Shown here piece by piece: positions 44,029-52,800 of a stretch of 64,000 nt of DNA. Both the position numbers and the translations under genes were made by a program. How positions within the stretch are numbered: the first letter of the stretch is position 1; each line of letters opens with the position of its first letter. The stretch comes from Paramuribaculum sp. (GTDB taxonomy: Bacteria > Bacteroidota > Bacteroidia > Bacteroidales > Muribaculaceae): NCBI GenBank assembly GCA_022511125.1, contig JAFLSD010000008.1, positions 62,001-126,000 of the forward strand, read 5' to 3'. The notes under the pieces were generated by a model that had not been told where the DNA came from, did not search any database, and saw only the letters and a list, made by a program, of their open reading frames with translations.

Positions 44029-45495
44029 TTGGAAAAAGCAGAAAAATCAGAAAACGCAAGAAATTTTGTGTCTCTACTCCGAAATACTTTCCTAATGGGA
44101 GGGACTCAAATAGTGCATATTCTGATGACTTTAATAAAGGGTAAAATCGTAGCTCTTTTTGTGGGTCTTGCGGGAACGGGTCTGTCGTCGATCTATTGGA
44201 CGGCGACATCATGGATCCAACAGCTTGCTTCGGCAGGCTTGCCACTTGCCGCCGTGAAGGATATCGCCAAAGAGCATGAAAAGGAAAAAAGGGACTTTCT
44301 CATCTCTCTTATAAAGCGTTTTTTTTCCGTGGCGGCACTATGCGGAGCAGTAATCTGTCTGTTGCTTAGTCCGATTTTGAGTTTCATCTCATTCGCCGAT
44401 TACGGCCATACGTTGGATTTCGTATATCTGTCGTTGTTGGTGTGGTTCGCCGTTAAAGGAGCCGGCGAGCTGACTTTGTTGCAGGGACTCAATCAAGTCA
44501 AACCTTTGTACAGAGCTTCTATCGTAGGTTCGGTAACGGGTGTACTCACGGGCTTACCGTTCTATTGGTTATTGGGAATGAAGGGAATCGTGTGGGCTTT
44601 AATAATAGCGTCGGCGGCAACTTTTCTTTCTCTGAAGTTCTACACGTCGAGAGTGGTCAAAGTCAGGATATCGCCGTTTAGGACCGCGTGGGATAACCGT
44701 GGGGTGATTTCCGGCACACTGAAATCGGGAATCGTGCTTTTTATAGGCGGTATAATGACTGCGGTATCCAATTTTATAGTGATTTCGTTTGTGAGAGGTA
44801 TAGGCGGTATCGATGACGTGGGATCATATCAAAGTGCCTATAATATCATCTGGCAGATCAGTGCCGTTGTTTTCGCCGCAATGTCGGTTGATTATTATCC
44901 CCGTCTTTCTCGGTCCGAAGCCGAAGATATGAATACATTGGTAGAGAACCAGATCTTTATAGGCGTGGGTCTCACAGTTCCGATTATGTGTTTAGTGATG
45001 GCATTTTCGGAAATAGCCGTAAAGATCTTACTGACCGATGAGTTTCTTCTGATACTTCCTGTTCTCAAATGGTTTTCTTTCGCGATGGTAATCAAAGCAG
45101 TTTCTTATCCGCTGGGCTACATAGCGTTGGCAAAGGCAAACCGCAGGCTATATTTCAAACTTGAGGTCGTTGCCCTGAATGTGCTCAATTTGACGGGTCT
45201 CGTAGCGGGGTTCTATTTTGGAGGTTTAATCGGGCTGGGCATAGCACTGTCGTTGATCTACTCAATCGACATCTTGATATATGTGACAGTATGCCGTCGT
45301 CTGTTCGGATTGAAAATCGGGTGGAAACTTCCGGCTTTCGTAATGGCAGGGTTGTTATATACGGGTTTAATGCTCGCTGTCTCGCTCGCCGAACCTGAAA
45401 ACACGGGAAAAACCGCGCCTTATATCGTCGCGGCCTTATCGTTGATTTTTCCGGCTATCCTTATGAAAATAAGGAGAGAAGAGGGGAAATTATAG
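44029..45495 (+). CDS. Polysaccharide flippase (Wzx/MATE-like O-antigen translocase)
   Basis: About 488 residues from the TTG at 44029. The frame is open from 43981, but the promoter -7 lies at 43986-43993; an ATG at 44095 (MGGTQIVHILMTLIKG) is the other candidate. Twelve to fourteen hydrophobic segments; opening LLRNTFLMGGTQIVHILMTL and middle ISFVRGIGGIDDVGSYQSAYN match Wzx/RfbX-type flippases that turn undecaprenyl-linked sugar repeats across the inner membrane. No glycosyltransferase or wzy gene is near, so the glycan is unknown; enterobacterial-common-antigen-type WzxE relatives are also possible. Confidence 0.85.
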   Translation: MEKAEKSENARNFVSLLRNTFLMGGTQIVHILMTLIKGKIVALFVGLAGTGLSSIYWTATSWIQQLASAGLPLAAVKDIAKEHEKEKRDFLISLIKRFFSVAALCGAVICLLLSPILSFISFADYGHTLDFVYLSLLVWFAVKGAGELTLLQGLNQVKPLYRASIVGSVTGVLTGLPFYWLLGMKGIVWALIIASAATFLSLKFYTSRVVKVRISPFRTAWDNRGVISGTLKSGIVLFIGGIMTAVSNFIVISFVRGIGGIDDVGSYQSAYNIIWQISAVVFAAMSVDYYPRLSRSEAEDMNTLVENQIFIGVGLTVPIMCLVMAFSEIAVKILLTDEFLLILPVLKWFSFAMVIKAVSYPLGYIALAKANRRLYFKLEVVALNVLNLTGLVAGFYFGGLIGLGIALSLIYSIDILIYVTVCRRLFGLKIGWKLPAFVMAGLLYTGLMLAVSLAEPENTGKTAPYIVAALSLIFPAILMKIRREEGKL

Positions 45496-45523
45496 AACGG
45501 TATAAGATATAATTATGTCAAAA

Positions 45524-46126
45524 TCAGTCTCCTTGTTTGGAGAGGACGAAATGTTTGCGCCCAATCTCAAATTTCAGAAGATTTCCTTTGACTTTCACGT
45601 CGTCGAGATGGTTGACAGATACGAATCTGTCGGTGAGATATTTTGTGATCTTAGACTGAAGATCCGCTGCCACAGAGGGACGGATAGAGTCGAGCATCGC
45701 TTTCTGAGCGTCGGTGAATACATTGTCGTTGTATGACACAGCATCGGGGTCGATACTAACCTTCACAGATTGAGGATCGATGGAGATGGATATTTCATCG
45801 TCGTCTACGACAGTCCATGATCCTTGGGCAGTAGCCACAGCAGCTTCCGAGAGAGCGTATGGCTGAACGAGCATACTGTCGGGTTGGACCGCTCCGGTGA
45901 CCGAAATCATAGACTGAATGATCAATTCGCCAGCCGGTTTTTCCGATTGGTCTTTTATGAAGCTGATTGTTTCGACCGAAGTGATAGTTTCGTCGTCGGT
46001 GCTGTCCAGACGTTCAGGAGTTCCTGACCACGTGCCGGCAATATCATCGGCCAGCTTTGTTTTGCTTTCGCAAGAAATTAAAAATAGTGTCGCTACGGCG
46101 ACTACTCCCGTGAGAAATTTTTTCAT
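45524..46126 (-). CDS. Lipocalin-like lipoprotein of unknown function
   Basis: 200 residues with lipobox LISC at Cys19 and an acidic stretch soon after (KTKLADDIAGTWSGTPERL). The GTWSG opening, the WTVVDDDEISISIDPQSV strands and the overall length suggest a lipocalin-type or DUF4923-like beta barrel, common in Bacteroidales. No catalytic residues are visible. It converges with the flippase gene and diverges from the fumarase gene, so it is probably monocistronic. Confidence 0.75.
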   Translation of the reverse strand: MKKFLTGVVAVATLFLISCESKTKLADDIAGTWSGTPERLDSTDDETITSVETISFIKDQSEKPAGELIIQSMISVTGAVQPDSMLVQPYALSEAAVATAQGSWTVVDDDEISISIDPQSVKVSIDPDAVSYNDNVFTDAQKAMLDSIRPSVAADLQSKITKYLTDRFVSVNHLDDVKVKGNLLKFEIGRKHFVLSKQGD

Positions 46127-46194
46127 GATTCCGAATGTTTTTTATTAAAACACAAATAAAGGTAAAAAAGTTTTCAAGCTAATGTTAAATTATT

Positions 46195-46202
46195 TATCTT
46201 TG
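46195..46202 (+). promoter_or_regulatory. -7 element of the fumarase gene
   Basis: TATCTTTG, full consensus, with TTTTC (46171-46175) 19 bases upstream as the -33 box. The ATG at 46231 is 28 bases downstream. Confidence 0.7.
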
Positions 46203-46230
46203 CCTGAAAGAATCAATAAATAATTAAACT

Positions 46231-47880
46231 ATGCCAACCAAACCTTTTGAATACCAGGAAATGTTTCCCTTAGGTCCGGATACGACTGAATATTATCTGT
46301 TAACATCGGACTATGTGAAGACCGAGAAATGGGGCGACCGCGAGATGCTTGTTGTGGAACCGGAAGCTCTGACAGTATTGGCTAAACAGGCCATGCATGA
46401 CTGTTCGTTCATGCTAAGAAGAGAACACAATGCCATGGTAGCTAAAATTCTTGATGATCCCGAAGCAAGTGAAAACGATAAATTCGTAGCTCTGACTATG
46501 CTACGAAACGCCGATGTGGCCACTAAAGGACAGCTTCCTTTCTGCCAGGACACCGGCACGGCGATCGTGATGGGTAAGAAAGGTCAGTATGTGTTTACGG
46601 GCGGAGGAGATGAAGAAAGACTCTCCAAAGGCGTTTATGAGACTTATACGGAGGACAACCTACGTTATTCGCAGAACGCTCCGCTGACGATGTATGATGA
46701 AGTGAATACAGGATGCAACCTGCCGGCTCAGATCGATCTCTATGCTATCGACGGGAAGGAATATAAATTTCTTTTCGTAGCCAAGGGCGGCGGTTCTGCC
46801 AATAAGACTTATCTTTATCAGGAGACGAAAGCTATTCTTAATCCGAAGACTTTGGTGCCTTTCCTTGTGGAAAAGATGAAGAGTCTCGGTACGGCTGCTT
46901 GTCCTCCTTACCATATAGCTTTCGTAATTGGTGGCACTTCGGCTGAAAAAAATCTTGACACAGTGAAGAAAGCGTCGGTGAAATATTACGACCATCTGCC
47001 AACAAAAGGCAACGAGTTAGGACATGCTTTCCGCGATGTTGAATTGGAAAAACAGCTGTTGGAAGAGGCTCACCGTATCGGTCTTGGCGCTCAGTTCGGT
47101 GGCAAATATTTTGCGCACGACATCAGGGTGATACGTCTGCCTCGCCATGGAGCATCGTGTCCTATCGGTATGGGTGTGAGTTGTTCAGCCGACCGCAATA
47201 TCAAAGCGAAAATCAATGACCAGGGTCTGTGGATAGAAAAATTGGATGACAATCCCGCAGAGCTCATCCCGGAAAAATACAGAAATGAAGGTGAAGGCAA
47301 CGTTGTTAAGATAGACCTTAACCGTCCGATGAATGAAATACTCGACGAACTGTCGAAATATCCTGTGTCGACCCGCCTTTCTTTAAAAGGCACGATAATC
47401 GTTGGCAGAGACATCGCTCATGCGAAGATCAAAGAACGTCTTGACCGTGGCGAACCGATGCCTCAATATCTGAAAGATCATCCAATTTATTACGCAGGTC
47501 CGGCTAAGACACCCAAAGGACTGCCATCGGGTTCGTTCGGCCCGACAACCGCAGGACGAATGGACTCTTATGTCGATCAGTTCCAGGCTGCCGGTGGTTC
47601 GATGGTAATGATAGCTAAAGGTAATCGCTCGAAGCAAGTAACGGATGCTTGCCAGAAACATGGCGGCTTCTATCTCGGTTCGATCGGTGGGCCGGCTGCT
47701 ATTCTGGCTCAGAACAGTATAAAGAAAGTGGAATGTCTCGAATATCCGGAATTGGGTATGGAAGCCATCTGGAAAATCGAAGTTGAGGACTTCCCGGCAT
47801 TTATCCTCGTTGACAATAAGGGTAATGACTTCTTTACCGAAATAGCCAATAAGTGCGCCGGTTGCGGTCTGAGCAAATAA
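46231..47880 (+). CDS. fumA: Class I fumarate hydratase (iron-sulfur, single chain)
   Basis: 549 residues, full length with fused alpha and beta regions. Reversible hydration of fumarate to malate; in anaerobic Bacteroidales it mainly runs in the reductive branch towards succinate/propionate. Cluster cysteines are expected in [19 protein letters not shown] and [11 protein letters not shown]. The beta region has [20 protein letters not shown] and [13 protein letters not shown]. The C-terminal NKCAGCGL is an additional Cys pair of unknown significance. Monocistronic with its own promoter and terminator. Confidence 0.95.
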   Translation: MPTKPFEYQEMFPLGPDTTEYYLLTSDYVKTEKWGDREMLVVEPEALTVLAKQAMHDCSFMLRREHNAMVAKILDDPEASENDKFVALTMLRNADVATKGQLPFCQDTGTAIVMGKKGQYVFTGGGDEERLSKGVYETYTEDNLRYSQNAPLTMYDEVNTGCNLPAQIDLYAIDGKEYKFLFVAKGGGSANKTYLYQETKAILNPKTLVPFLVEKMKSLGTAACPPYHIAFVIGGTSAEKNLDTVKKASVKYYDHLPTKGNELGHAFRDVELEKQLLEEAHRIGLGAQFGGKYFAHDIRVIRLPRHGASCPIGMGVSCSADRNIKAKINDQGLWIEKLDDNPAELIPEKYRNEGEGNVVKIDLNRPMNEILDELSKYPVSTRLSLKGTIIVGRDIAHAKIKERLDRGEPMPQYLKDHPIYYAGPAKTPKGLPSGSFGPTTAGRMDSYVDQFQAAGGSMVMIAKGNRSKQVTDACQKHGGFYLGSIGGPAAILAQNSIKKVECLEYPELGMEAIWKIEVEDFPAFILVDNKGNDFFTEIANKCAGCGLSK

Positions 47881-47903
47881 TACTGAAAATTCATAACAAA
47901 TTA

Positions 47904-47946
47904 GGGAAGACGGAACATCGTTCGTCTTCCCTAATTAATTTTTTTT
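47904..47946 (+). terminator. Fumarase terminator (possibly shared with ugd)
   Basis: GGGAAGACG (47904-47912) / CGTCTTCCC (47923-47931), perfect 9-bp stem, then TAATTAATTTTTTTT. The minus-strand side (TAATTTGTT) is a weaker U tract for ugd. Confidence 0.88.
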
Positions 47947-47955
47947 AACGGGATT

Positions 47956-49266
47956 CTAACTTCCTATCTGACTGCAACAGAGCCCTAAAGAGTCGAGTTC
48001 GGCTTTATCGAAAATATTGCGTCCGTCTACGACAAGAGTGCCTGACATCAATTTTTTTACCGTTTTCCATGCCGGCAGACGGAATTGTTTCCATTCCGTA
48101 ACAAGAACCAAAGCGTCGGCATCGGTCACACAGTCATAGATATCACGAGCGTACTCAACACTGTCACCTAACAGTTTTTTAGCCTCGTCCATCGCGACGG
48201 GATCGAACACTTTGACTGAAGCATTTTCTTTCTTGATATCGTTAATGAGAGTTAGTGATGGTGCCAAGCGCATGTCGTCAGTCTCCGGTTTGAAAGCAAG
48301 TCCCCAGATGGCTATTTTTTTCTCGGAAAGGCTGCCGAGGTGCTTTTTGAGCTTCCTGTATAGAATGTGTTTTTGATCTTCGTTTACCTCTTCCACGGCT
48401 TCGATTACTCTCATCCGGTAGCCGTGTTCGAGTCCGGTGTTGATAAGCGCCCGTATGTCTTTTGGGAAACAAGAGCCGCCATATCCGCACCCCGGATAAA
48501 GGAATTTGCTGCCAATTCTTGCATCGGCACCTATTGCTTTTCTGACCATATTGACATTAGCCCCCGTAAGCTCACAAAGGTTAGCTATGTCGTTGATAAA
48601 CGATATTCTCGTTGCAAGCATGGCATTTGCTGCATATTTGGTCATTTCTGCCGATGTTATGTCCATGAAAATAACCCGGAAGTTGTTAAGAAGGAACGGT
48701 CGATAGAGTCTTTGCATCACATTTTTAGCCTTCTCGCCGTCCACTCCTATTACCACTCTGTCGGGCGACATGAAGTCCTTAATAGCAGCTCCTTCTTTAA
48801 GAAATTCGGGGTTGCTTGCCATTTCGAATGGAATGTCGACATCGCGTTCTTTCATTTCCTCTTCTATCACTTTTCTGACTTTCGCCGATGTGCCTACCGG
48901 CACGGTGCTCTTAATCACAAGAATCGAGAAATCAGTTATACTGCGGGCGAAATCGCGTGCAACAGCAATCACAGCCGATAGATCGGCGTTGCCGTCCTTG
49001 TCGGGTGGAGTGCCGACAGCACAAAACACAGCTTCAACATCATCGATTGTCTCTGCCAACGAAACGGAAAAATGTAGCCTTCCGGCAGCCACATTTCTTT
49101 TCACGAGTTCGTCAAGTCCAGGTTCGTAAATGGGAATTTTTCCCTTTTTAAGATTCTCTATTTTCTCCCGGTCGATATCTATACAGGTGACATGGGCTCC
49201 CATTTCAGCAAAACATGCTCCCGAAACCAAGCCTACATATCCCGTTCCTACAATGGCTATATTCAT
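47956..49266 (-). CDS. ugd: UDP-glucose 6-dehydrogenase
   Basis: About 436 residues from the ATG at 49266 (MNIAIVGTGYVGLVSGACFA). The upstream in-frame TTG lies inside the -7 box. NAD-binding GTGYVG at the N-terminus; STVPVGTSAKVR; EFLKEGAAIKDFMSPDRVVIG; catalytic cysteine in GYGGSCFPKDIRAL; central helix and C-terminal Rossmann fold (GLAFKPETDDMRLAPSL). Oxidises UDP-glucose to UDP-glucuronate for capsule or surface glycans. Monocistronic with an excellent promoter. Confidence 0.95.
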   Translation of the reverse strand: MNIAIVGTGYVGLVSGACFAEMGAHVTCIDIDREKIENLKKGKIPIYEPGLDELVKRNVAAGRLHFSVSLAETIDDVEAVFCAVGTPPDKDGNADLSAVIAVARDFARSITDFSILVIKSTVPVGTSAKVRKVIEEEMKERDVDIPFEMASNPEFLKEGAAIKDFMSPDRVVIGVDGEKAKNVMQRLYRPFLLNNFRVIFMDITSAEMTKYAANAMLATRISFINDIANLCELTGANVNMVRKAIGADARIGSKFLYPGCGYGGSCFPKDIRALINTGLEHGYRMRVIEAVEEVNEDQKHILYRKLKKHLGSLSEKKIAIWGLAFKPETDDMRLAPSLTLINDIKKENASVKVFDPVAMDEAKKLLGDSVEYARDIYDCVTDADALVLVTEWKQFRLPAWKTVKKLMSGTLVVDGRNIFDKAELDSLGLCCSQIGS

Positions 49267-49284
49267 ACAAAATAAAACTTTCGG

Positions 49285-49316
49285 CAAAGTTACAAAAAAG
49301 AGAGCGGTGTGTCAAA
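49285..49316 (-). promoter_or_regulatory. ugd promoter
   Basis: Minus strand: TTTGAC (49316-49311) with TTG at 49315-49313, a 20-base spacer and TAACTTTG (49292-49285). One of the best matches to the Bacteroidetes sigma consensus in the window. Confidence 0.82.
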
Positions 49317-49373
49317 TTGGCCTCTCGCGATGTTTTTATAAAGTTCAGATGGCTGAGAATCCGGAAGATTCAT

Positions 49374-49381
49374 TATCTTTG
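49374..49381 (+). promoter_or_regulatory. -7 element of the hexosaminidase gene
   Basis: TATCTTTG, full match, 47 bases before the ATG at 49429. No convincing -33 box. Confidence 0.55.
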
Positions 49382-49428
49382 TATAACTTTAGATTATTAA
49401 AGGAAAAAATCCTTACAGAACAAATATT

Positions 49429-51027
49429 ATGCGACAATCAAAATTTACCATGACATTAAAATTTAGCGCGTTATTATGCCTGGTTTTGCTTATTTCCCCT
49501 ATTCATCTGAATGCTCAGAAGAAGTCAGCTTTGCTACCGATGCCTAACTCGGTGGCCTATAAGGACGGAGAGTCTTTTATGCTTAAAAATATCACCTCGA
49601 TCTCTATAGGGTCGAAAGATCTCAATCCTTCTGCCGAAGCTCTTCAAAAAATAATTGAGAATAGATTAGGAAAAGAAATTCCGGTGGTGACAGGCAAGAA
49701 GTCTGATATTACCCTTACTATCGATAAGGCTCTTAAAGGCGACGAACATTATATTCTTGATATTACTGATAAGAAAATAGCTATTAAAGGCGCCACACCC
49801 AAAGCAGTGTTTCGTGGAGTGATGACTCTCGATCAGCTTTTGATGAATGATCTCGGTATGAACAAAGATGGCGCAGTGACGGCGGTCAAGATCGACGATT
49901 CACCCCGTTTTGGCTATCGCGCACTGATGCTCGATCCTGCTCGTAACTTTCTTCCCGTCGATGATGTTAAGCGTTTTATCGACCAGATGGCTAAATATAA
50001 ATTCAATGTCTTGCAACTACATTTAAGCGATGATCAGGGCTGGCGTTTGAAACTGGATAAACATCCTGAGCTTAGCAGCCCACAGGCTTATTCCAAGGAT
50101 GATATACGTGATATAGTAAATTATGCAGCCGACAGATATATAGATGTCGTGCCGGAGCTCGACATTCCGGGTCATACCGCCGCTTTTCTCTCGGTATATC
50201 CCGACTTAGGATGTGTTCATAAGAAAGACGAAAAGATAGAAGTGGGAACCACCGTAAACCGAATGCTGTGCGCCGCCAACCCCGAGGTTTACTCTTTGTT
50301 TGAAGACGTGATAGCTGAAGTTGCTTCGCTGTTCCCTTACGAATATATCCATCTCGGTGGCGATGAGGCCGCAATACCTGAAAACTGGGCCAAATGCGAT
50401 TCCTGTCTTGCACTTATGCAACAGCTTGGCTATGATTCGCCATCCCAGTTGATGATTCCGTTCTTTGACAAGATGCTCGGATTTGTGCGTCAGAACGGTA
50501 AAAAACCGATTCTCTGGTGTGAACTCAACAATATCTATCCTCCAGCCGATAAATATTTGTTCCCCTATCCGGAGGATATCACTCTCGTAACGTGGCGTGC
50601 ACGACTTACGCCTACTTGCATTGAGCTGACCGGAAAGAGCGGTTTCCCATTGATTATGGCTCCAGGTGAGTATACTTACTTTGACTACCCGCAGCTTAAA
50701 GGAGATCTTCCTGAATTCAACAACTGGGGAATGCCCGTTACAACGCTCAAACAAAGCTATGAGTTTGATCCTGGCTATGGTCTGCCTGCTAAAGACCAAG
50801 CGCATATCACCGGAGTGATGGGAACTCTATGGGGCGAAGCTATAAAGGATATCAACCGTGTAACCTATATGGCGTTTCCGCGTTCGCTTGCTTTGGCAGA
50901 AGCCGGATGGACGCAGATGGAAAACCGCGGGTGGGATTCGTTCAAGGAAAGGATGTACCCAAATCTTTACGACCTGATGTTGAACGGCGTGTCGTTCAGA
51001 GTGCCGTTTGAAATTGTAGAACCTTGA
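49429..51027 (+). CDS. GH20 beta-N-acetylhexosaminidase, secreted
   Basis: 532 residues. The signal peptide ends at LNAQ (about 30). N-terminal GH20b-type domain (about 33-155), then the GH20 TIM barrel (about 158-505) with LMLDPARNF, LQLHLSDDQGWR, PELDIPGHT and the catalytic pair Asp312-Glu313 in HLGGDEAAIP. C-terminal MGTLWGEAIKD completes the fold. It removes terminal GlcNAc/GalNAc from glycans such as mucin, N-glycans or chitobiose in the periplasm. It stands alone, not in a SusCD locus. Confidence 0.94.
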   Translation: MRQSKFTMTLKFSALLCLVLLISPIHLNAQKKSALLPMPNSVAYKDGESFMLKNITSISIGSKDLNPSAEALQKIIENRLGKEIPVVTGKKSDITLTIDKALKGDEHYILDITDKKIAIKGATPKAVFRGVMTLDQLLMNDLGMNKDGAVTAVKIDDSPRFGYRALMLDPARNFLPVDDVKRFIDQMAKYKFNVLQLHLSDDQGWRLKLDKHPELSSPQAYSKDDIRDIVNYAADRYIDVVPELDIPGHTAAFLSVYPDLGCVHKKDEKIEVGTTVNRMLCAANPEVYSLFEDVIAEVASLFPYEYIHLGGDEAAIPENWAKCDSCLALMQQLGYDSPSQLMIPFFDKMLGFVRQNGKKPILWCELNNIYPPADKYLFPYPEDITLVTWRARLTPTCIELTGKSGFPLIMAPGEYTYFDYPQLKGDLPEFNNWGMPVTTLKQSYEFDPGYGLPAKDQAHITGVMGTLWGEAIKDINRVTYMAFPRSLALAEAGWTQMENRGWDSFKERMYPNLYDLMLNGVSFRVPFEIVEP

Positions 51028-51055
51028 TTTTTTATAGATAGGGTTTAAATATAAA

Positions 51056-51102
51056 ATCAGCGGTGAGTCGTTCGTCACTTCGACACACCGCTGATCTTTT
51101 TT
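51056..51102. terminator. Bidirectional terminator between hexosaminidase and gdhA
   Basis: ATCAGCGGTG (51056-51065) / CACCGCTGAT (51086-51095), perfect 10-bp stem with a 20-base loop, CTTTTTTC on the plus side and TTTTATATTT on the minus side. It serves both convergent genes. Confidence 0.88.
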
Positions 51103-51119
51103 CTGTACTATAATGAAGC

Positions 51120-52457
51120 TTAAAGGATACCCTGAGCCATCATAGCGCGGGCCACTTTCATAAAGCCTGCTACATTGGCTCCTTTCACATAGTTGATGTA
51201 TCCGTCTTCCTCCTTACCGAACAGCTCGCACTGATGGTGGATTTCTGCCATTATATCTTTGAGTTTACTGTCAACCTCTTCGGCACTCCAAGAGAGTTTC
51301 TGCGAGTTTTGAGCCATTTCAAGACCCGAAACTGACACTCCGCCAGCATTAGCTGCCTTACCGGGAGCATAGAGAATGCGCGCTGCGAGAAATTCTTTGA
51401 TTGCGTCGGGAGTAGAAGGCATGTTGGCTCCTTCGCTCACAGCTATACATCCCTGTTTGAGCAGATAGCGTGCATCGTCTCCATCGAGTTCGTTTTGGGT
51501 TGCGGATGGCATGGCTATATCGCATTTCACGAGTTGCCATGGGCGCTGTCCTTCAAAATAAGGACATCCGTATTCTTCGGCAAATTCGCGTATTCTTCCG
51601 CGATAGATGTTTTTCAGCTCGAAAATGTAGTTGAGTTGTTCCTGAGTGATACCGTCCTCCACGTAGATAGTGCCGTCGGAATCAGACATAGAAACTACCT
51701 TGGCTCCTAATTGAAGTAATTTTTCTGCCGTATAAGTGGCTACATTGCCCGAACCGGATATAGCCACGCGTTTGCCTGCAATATCTATGCCTTTTGTCTT
51801 GAGCATATTGAGCAGGAAATACACGTTACCGTAACCAGTAGCCTCGGGGCGTATCAGCGAGCCGCCGAACTCACGACCCTTTCCGGTGAAAGTACCGGTG
51901 TTTTCGCGTGCCATCTTCTTATACATACCGTACATATAGCCCACTTCGCGGCCACCTACGCCTATATCGCCGGCAGGTACGTCGGTGTCGGGTCCGATCT
52001 GACGCCAAAGTTCGGCTATGAATGCCTGGCAGAATCTCATCACTTCCATATCGCTCTTACCGCGTGGGGAGAAGTCGGAACCTCCTTTTGCACCACCCAT
52101 GGCGAGAGTTGTCAGGGAGTTTTTGAATGTCTGTTCGAATGCCAGGAATTTAAGGATCGACTGATTGACCGAAGAGTGGAAGCGGATACCGCCTTTATAC
52201 GGGCCGATGGCATTGTTGTGCTGGATGCGGTAGCCCATATTGTTCTGCACTTGACCTTTGTCGTCTACCCAGGAAACACGGAACGAGTAGATCCTGTCGG
52301 GGATACACAGACGTTCGATAAGATTGTATCTTTCGAATTCCGGATACTCGTTGTAGGTGTCTTCGATTGTGGTCAGAACTTCCTCAACTGCCTGGATGTA
52401 TTCGGGCTCATTAGGAAAACGGCGTTTCAAATCCGCAATAACTTCAGTTGCTTTCAT
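51120..52457 (-). CDS. gdhA: Glutamate dehydrogenase (probably NADP-specific)
   Basis: 445 residues, the length of the hexameric small GDH class. Substrate domain: GYRIQHNNAIGPYKGGIRFH, GGAKGGSDFSPRGKSDMEVMRF (catalytic Lys in GGAKGG) and DTDVPAGDIGVGGREVGYM. Nucleotide domain: KRVAISGSGNVATYTAEKL. Forms glutamate from 2-oxoglutarate and ammonium, the main ammonium entry in Bacteroides. Its promoter carries a palindrome over the -33 box (52515-52542), suggesting nitrogen-dependent control. Cofactor preference is inferred from the family. Confidence 0.95.
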   Translation of the reverse strand: MKATEVIADLKRRFPNEPEYIQAVEEVLTTIEDTYNEYPEFERYNLIERLCIPDRIYSFRVSWVDDKGQVQNNMGYRIQHNNAIGPYKGGIRFHSSVNQSILKFLAFEQTFKNSLTTLAMGGAKGGSDFSPRGKSDMEVMRFCQAFIAELWRQIGPDTDVPAGDIGVGGREVGYMYGMYKKMARENTGTFTGKGREFGGSLIRPEATGYGNVYFLLNMLKTKGIDIAGKRVAISGSGNVATYTAEKLLQLGAKVVSMSDSDGTIYVEDGITQEQLNYIFELKNIYRGRIREFAEEYGCPYFEGQRPWQLVKCDIAMPSATQNELDGDDARYLLKQGCIAVSEGANMPSTPDAIKEFLAARILYAPGKAANAGGVSVSGLEMAQNSQKLSWSAEEVDSKLKDIMAEIHHQCELFGKEEDGYINYVKGANVAGFMKVARAMMAQGIL

Positions 52458-52503
52458 TTTTCCAAATCTGTTAAGTAAAATGTGAAATTAATAAATTATA
52501 TCG

Positions 52504-52534
52504 CAAAATTATAAATTTTCAATTAAATATGCAA
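52504..52534 (-). promoter_or_regulatory. gdhA promoter
   Basis: Minus strand: TTG (52534-52532), a 20-base spacer and TAATTTTG (52511-52504). The leader before the ATG at 52457 would be about 40 bases. Confidence 0.72.
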
Positions 52535-52542
52535 TTGAAAAT
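52515..52542. promoter_or_regulatory. Palindrome overlapping the gdhA -33 box (candidate operator)
   Basis: Perfect 10-base arms ATTTTCAATT (52515-52524) and AATTGAAAAT (52533-52542) with an 8-base centre. The -33 TTG lies at one edge of the right arm and the left arm fills the -33/-7 spacer. Confidence 0.55.
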
Positions 52543-52662
52543 CATATTTCGCTTTCATAATTCTATCCCTTTAGTGTTATGTTTGTCGTTTGGAATGATA
52601 TTGCTTCTTACTTCGGTTTCGTGCTCCCCGAAAGTGGGCTCTACAATCTAAATACCTATAAA

Positions 52663-52728
52663 TAAAAAAATTACTCGTCATCCCGACGAATAATCTTTTT
52701 ACCTTAAATCTAATACCATGAAAAACTG
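52663..52728 (-). ncRNA. Candidate small RNA, copy C of the repeated unit
   Basis: Minus strand, complete unit with no protein frame: -33 TTGAC (52762-52758), 20-base spacer, -7 TACCTTTG (52739-52732), start near 52728, conserved CATGGTATTAGATTTAAGG (52719-52701), then a 10-bp hairpin (ATTATTCGTC 52694-52685 / GACGAGTAAT 52679-52670, one G-U pair) and T7. It shares its 5' segment with the unit at 38036 but has a different terminator stem. It lies between the META gene and gdhA, both minus, and could in principle read towards gdhA, but the terminator argues for a stand-alone RNA. Confidence 0.65.
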
Positions 52729-52800
52729 GTGCAAAGGTAGATATTCTATTTCACTTTGTCAAGTATTCATGCGTATTATTAATATTATTTAACTATTTTG

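Larger units (their letters stand above)
52458..52800. other. 343-base intergenic region between gdhA and the META gene
   Basis: Contains the gdhA promoter and palindrome (52504-52542), the sRNA unit (52663-52762), and between them an isolated plus-strand -7-like TATGTTTG (52578-52585) with no gene after it. Confidence 0.6.

Noticed and set aside
48367-48981. 204-codon plus-strand frame opposite ugd
   Set aside because: Shadow of a conserved enzyme gene; Cys/His/Phe-rich nonsense-like peptide.
50206-50805. 199-codon minus-strand frame opposite the GH20 gene
   Set aside because: Antisense to the catalytic barrel, no motif.
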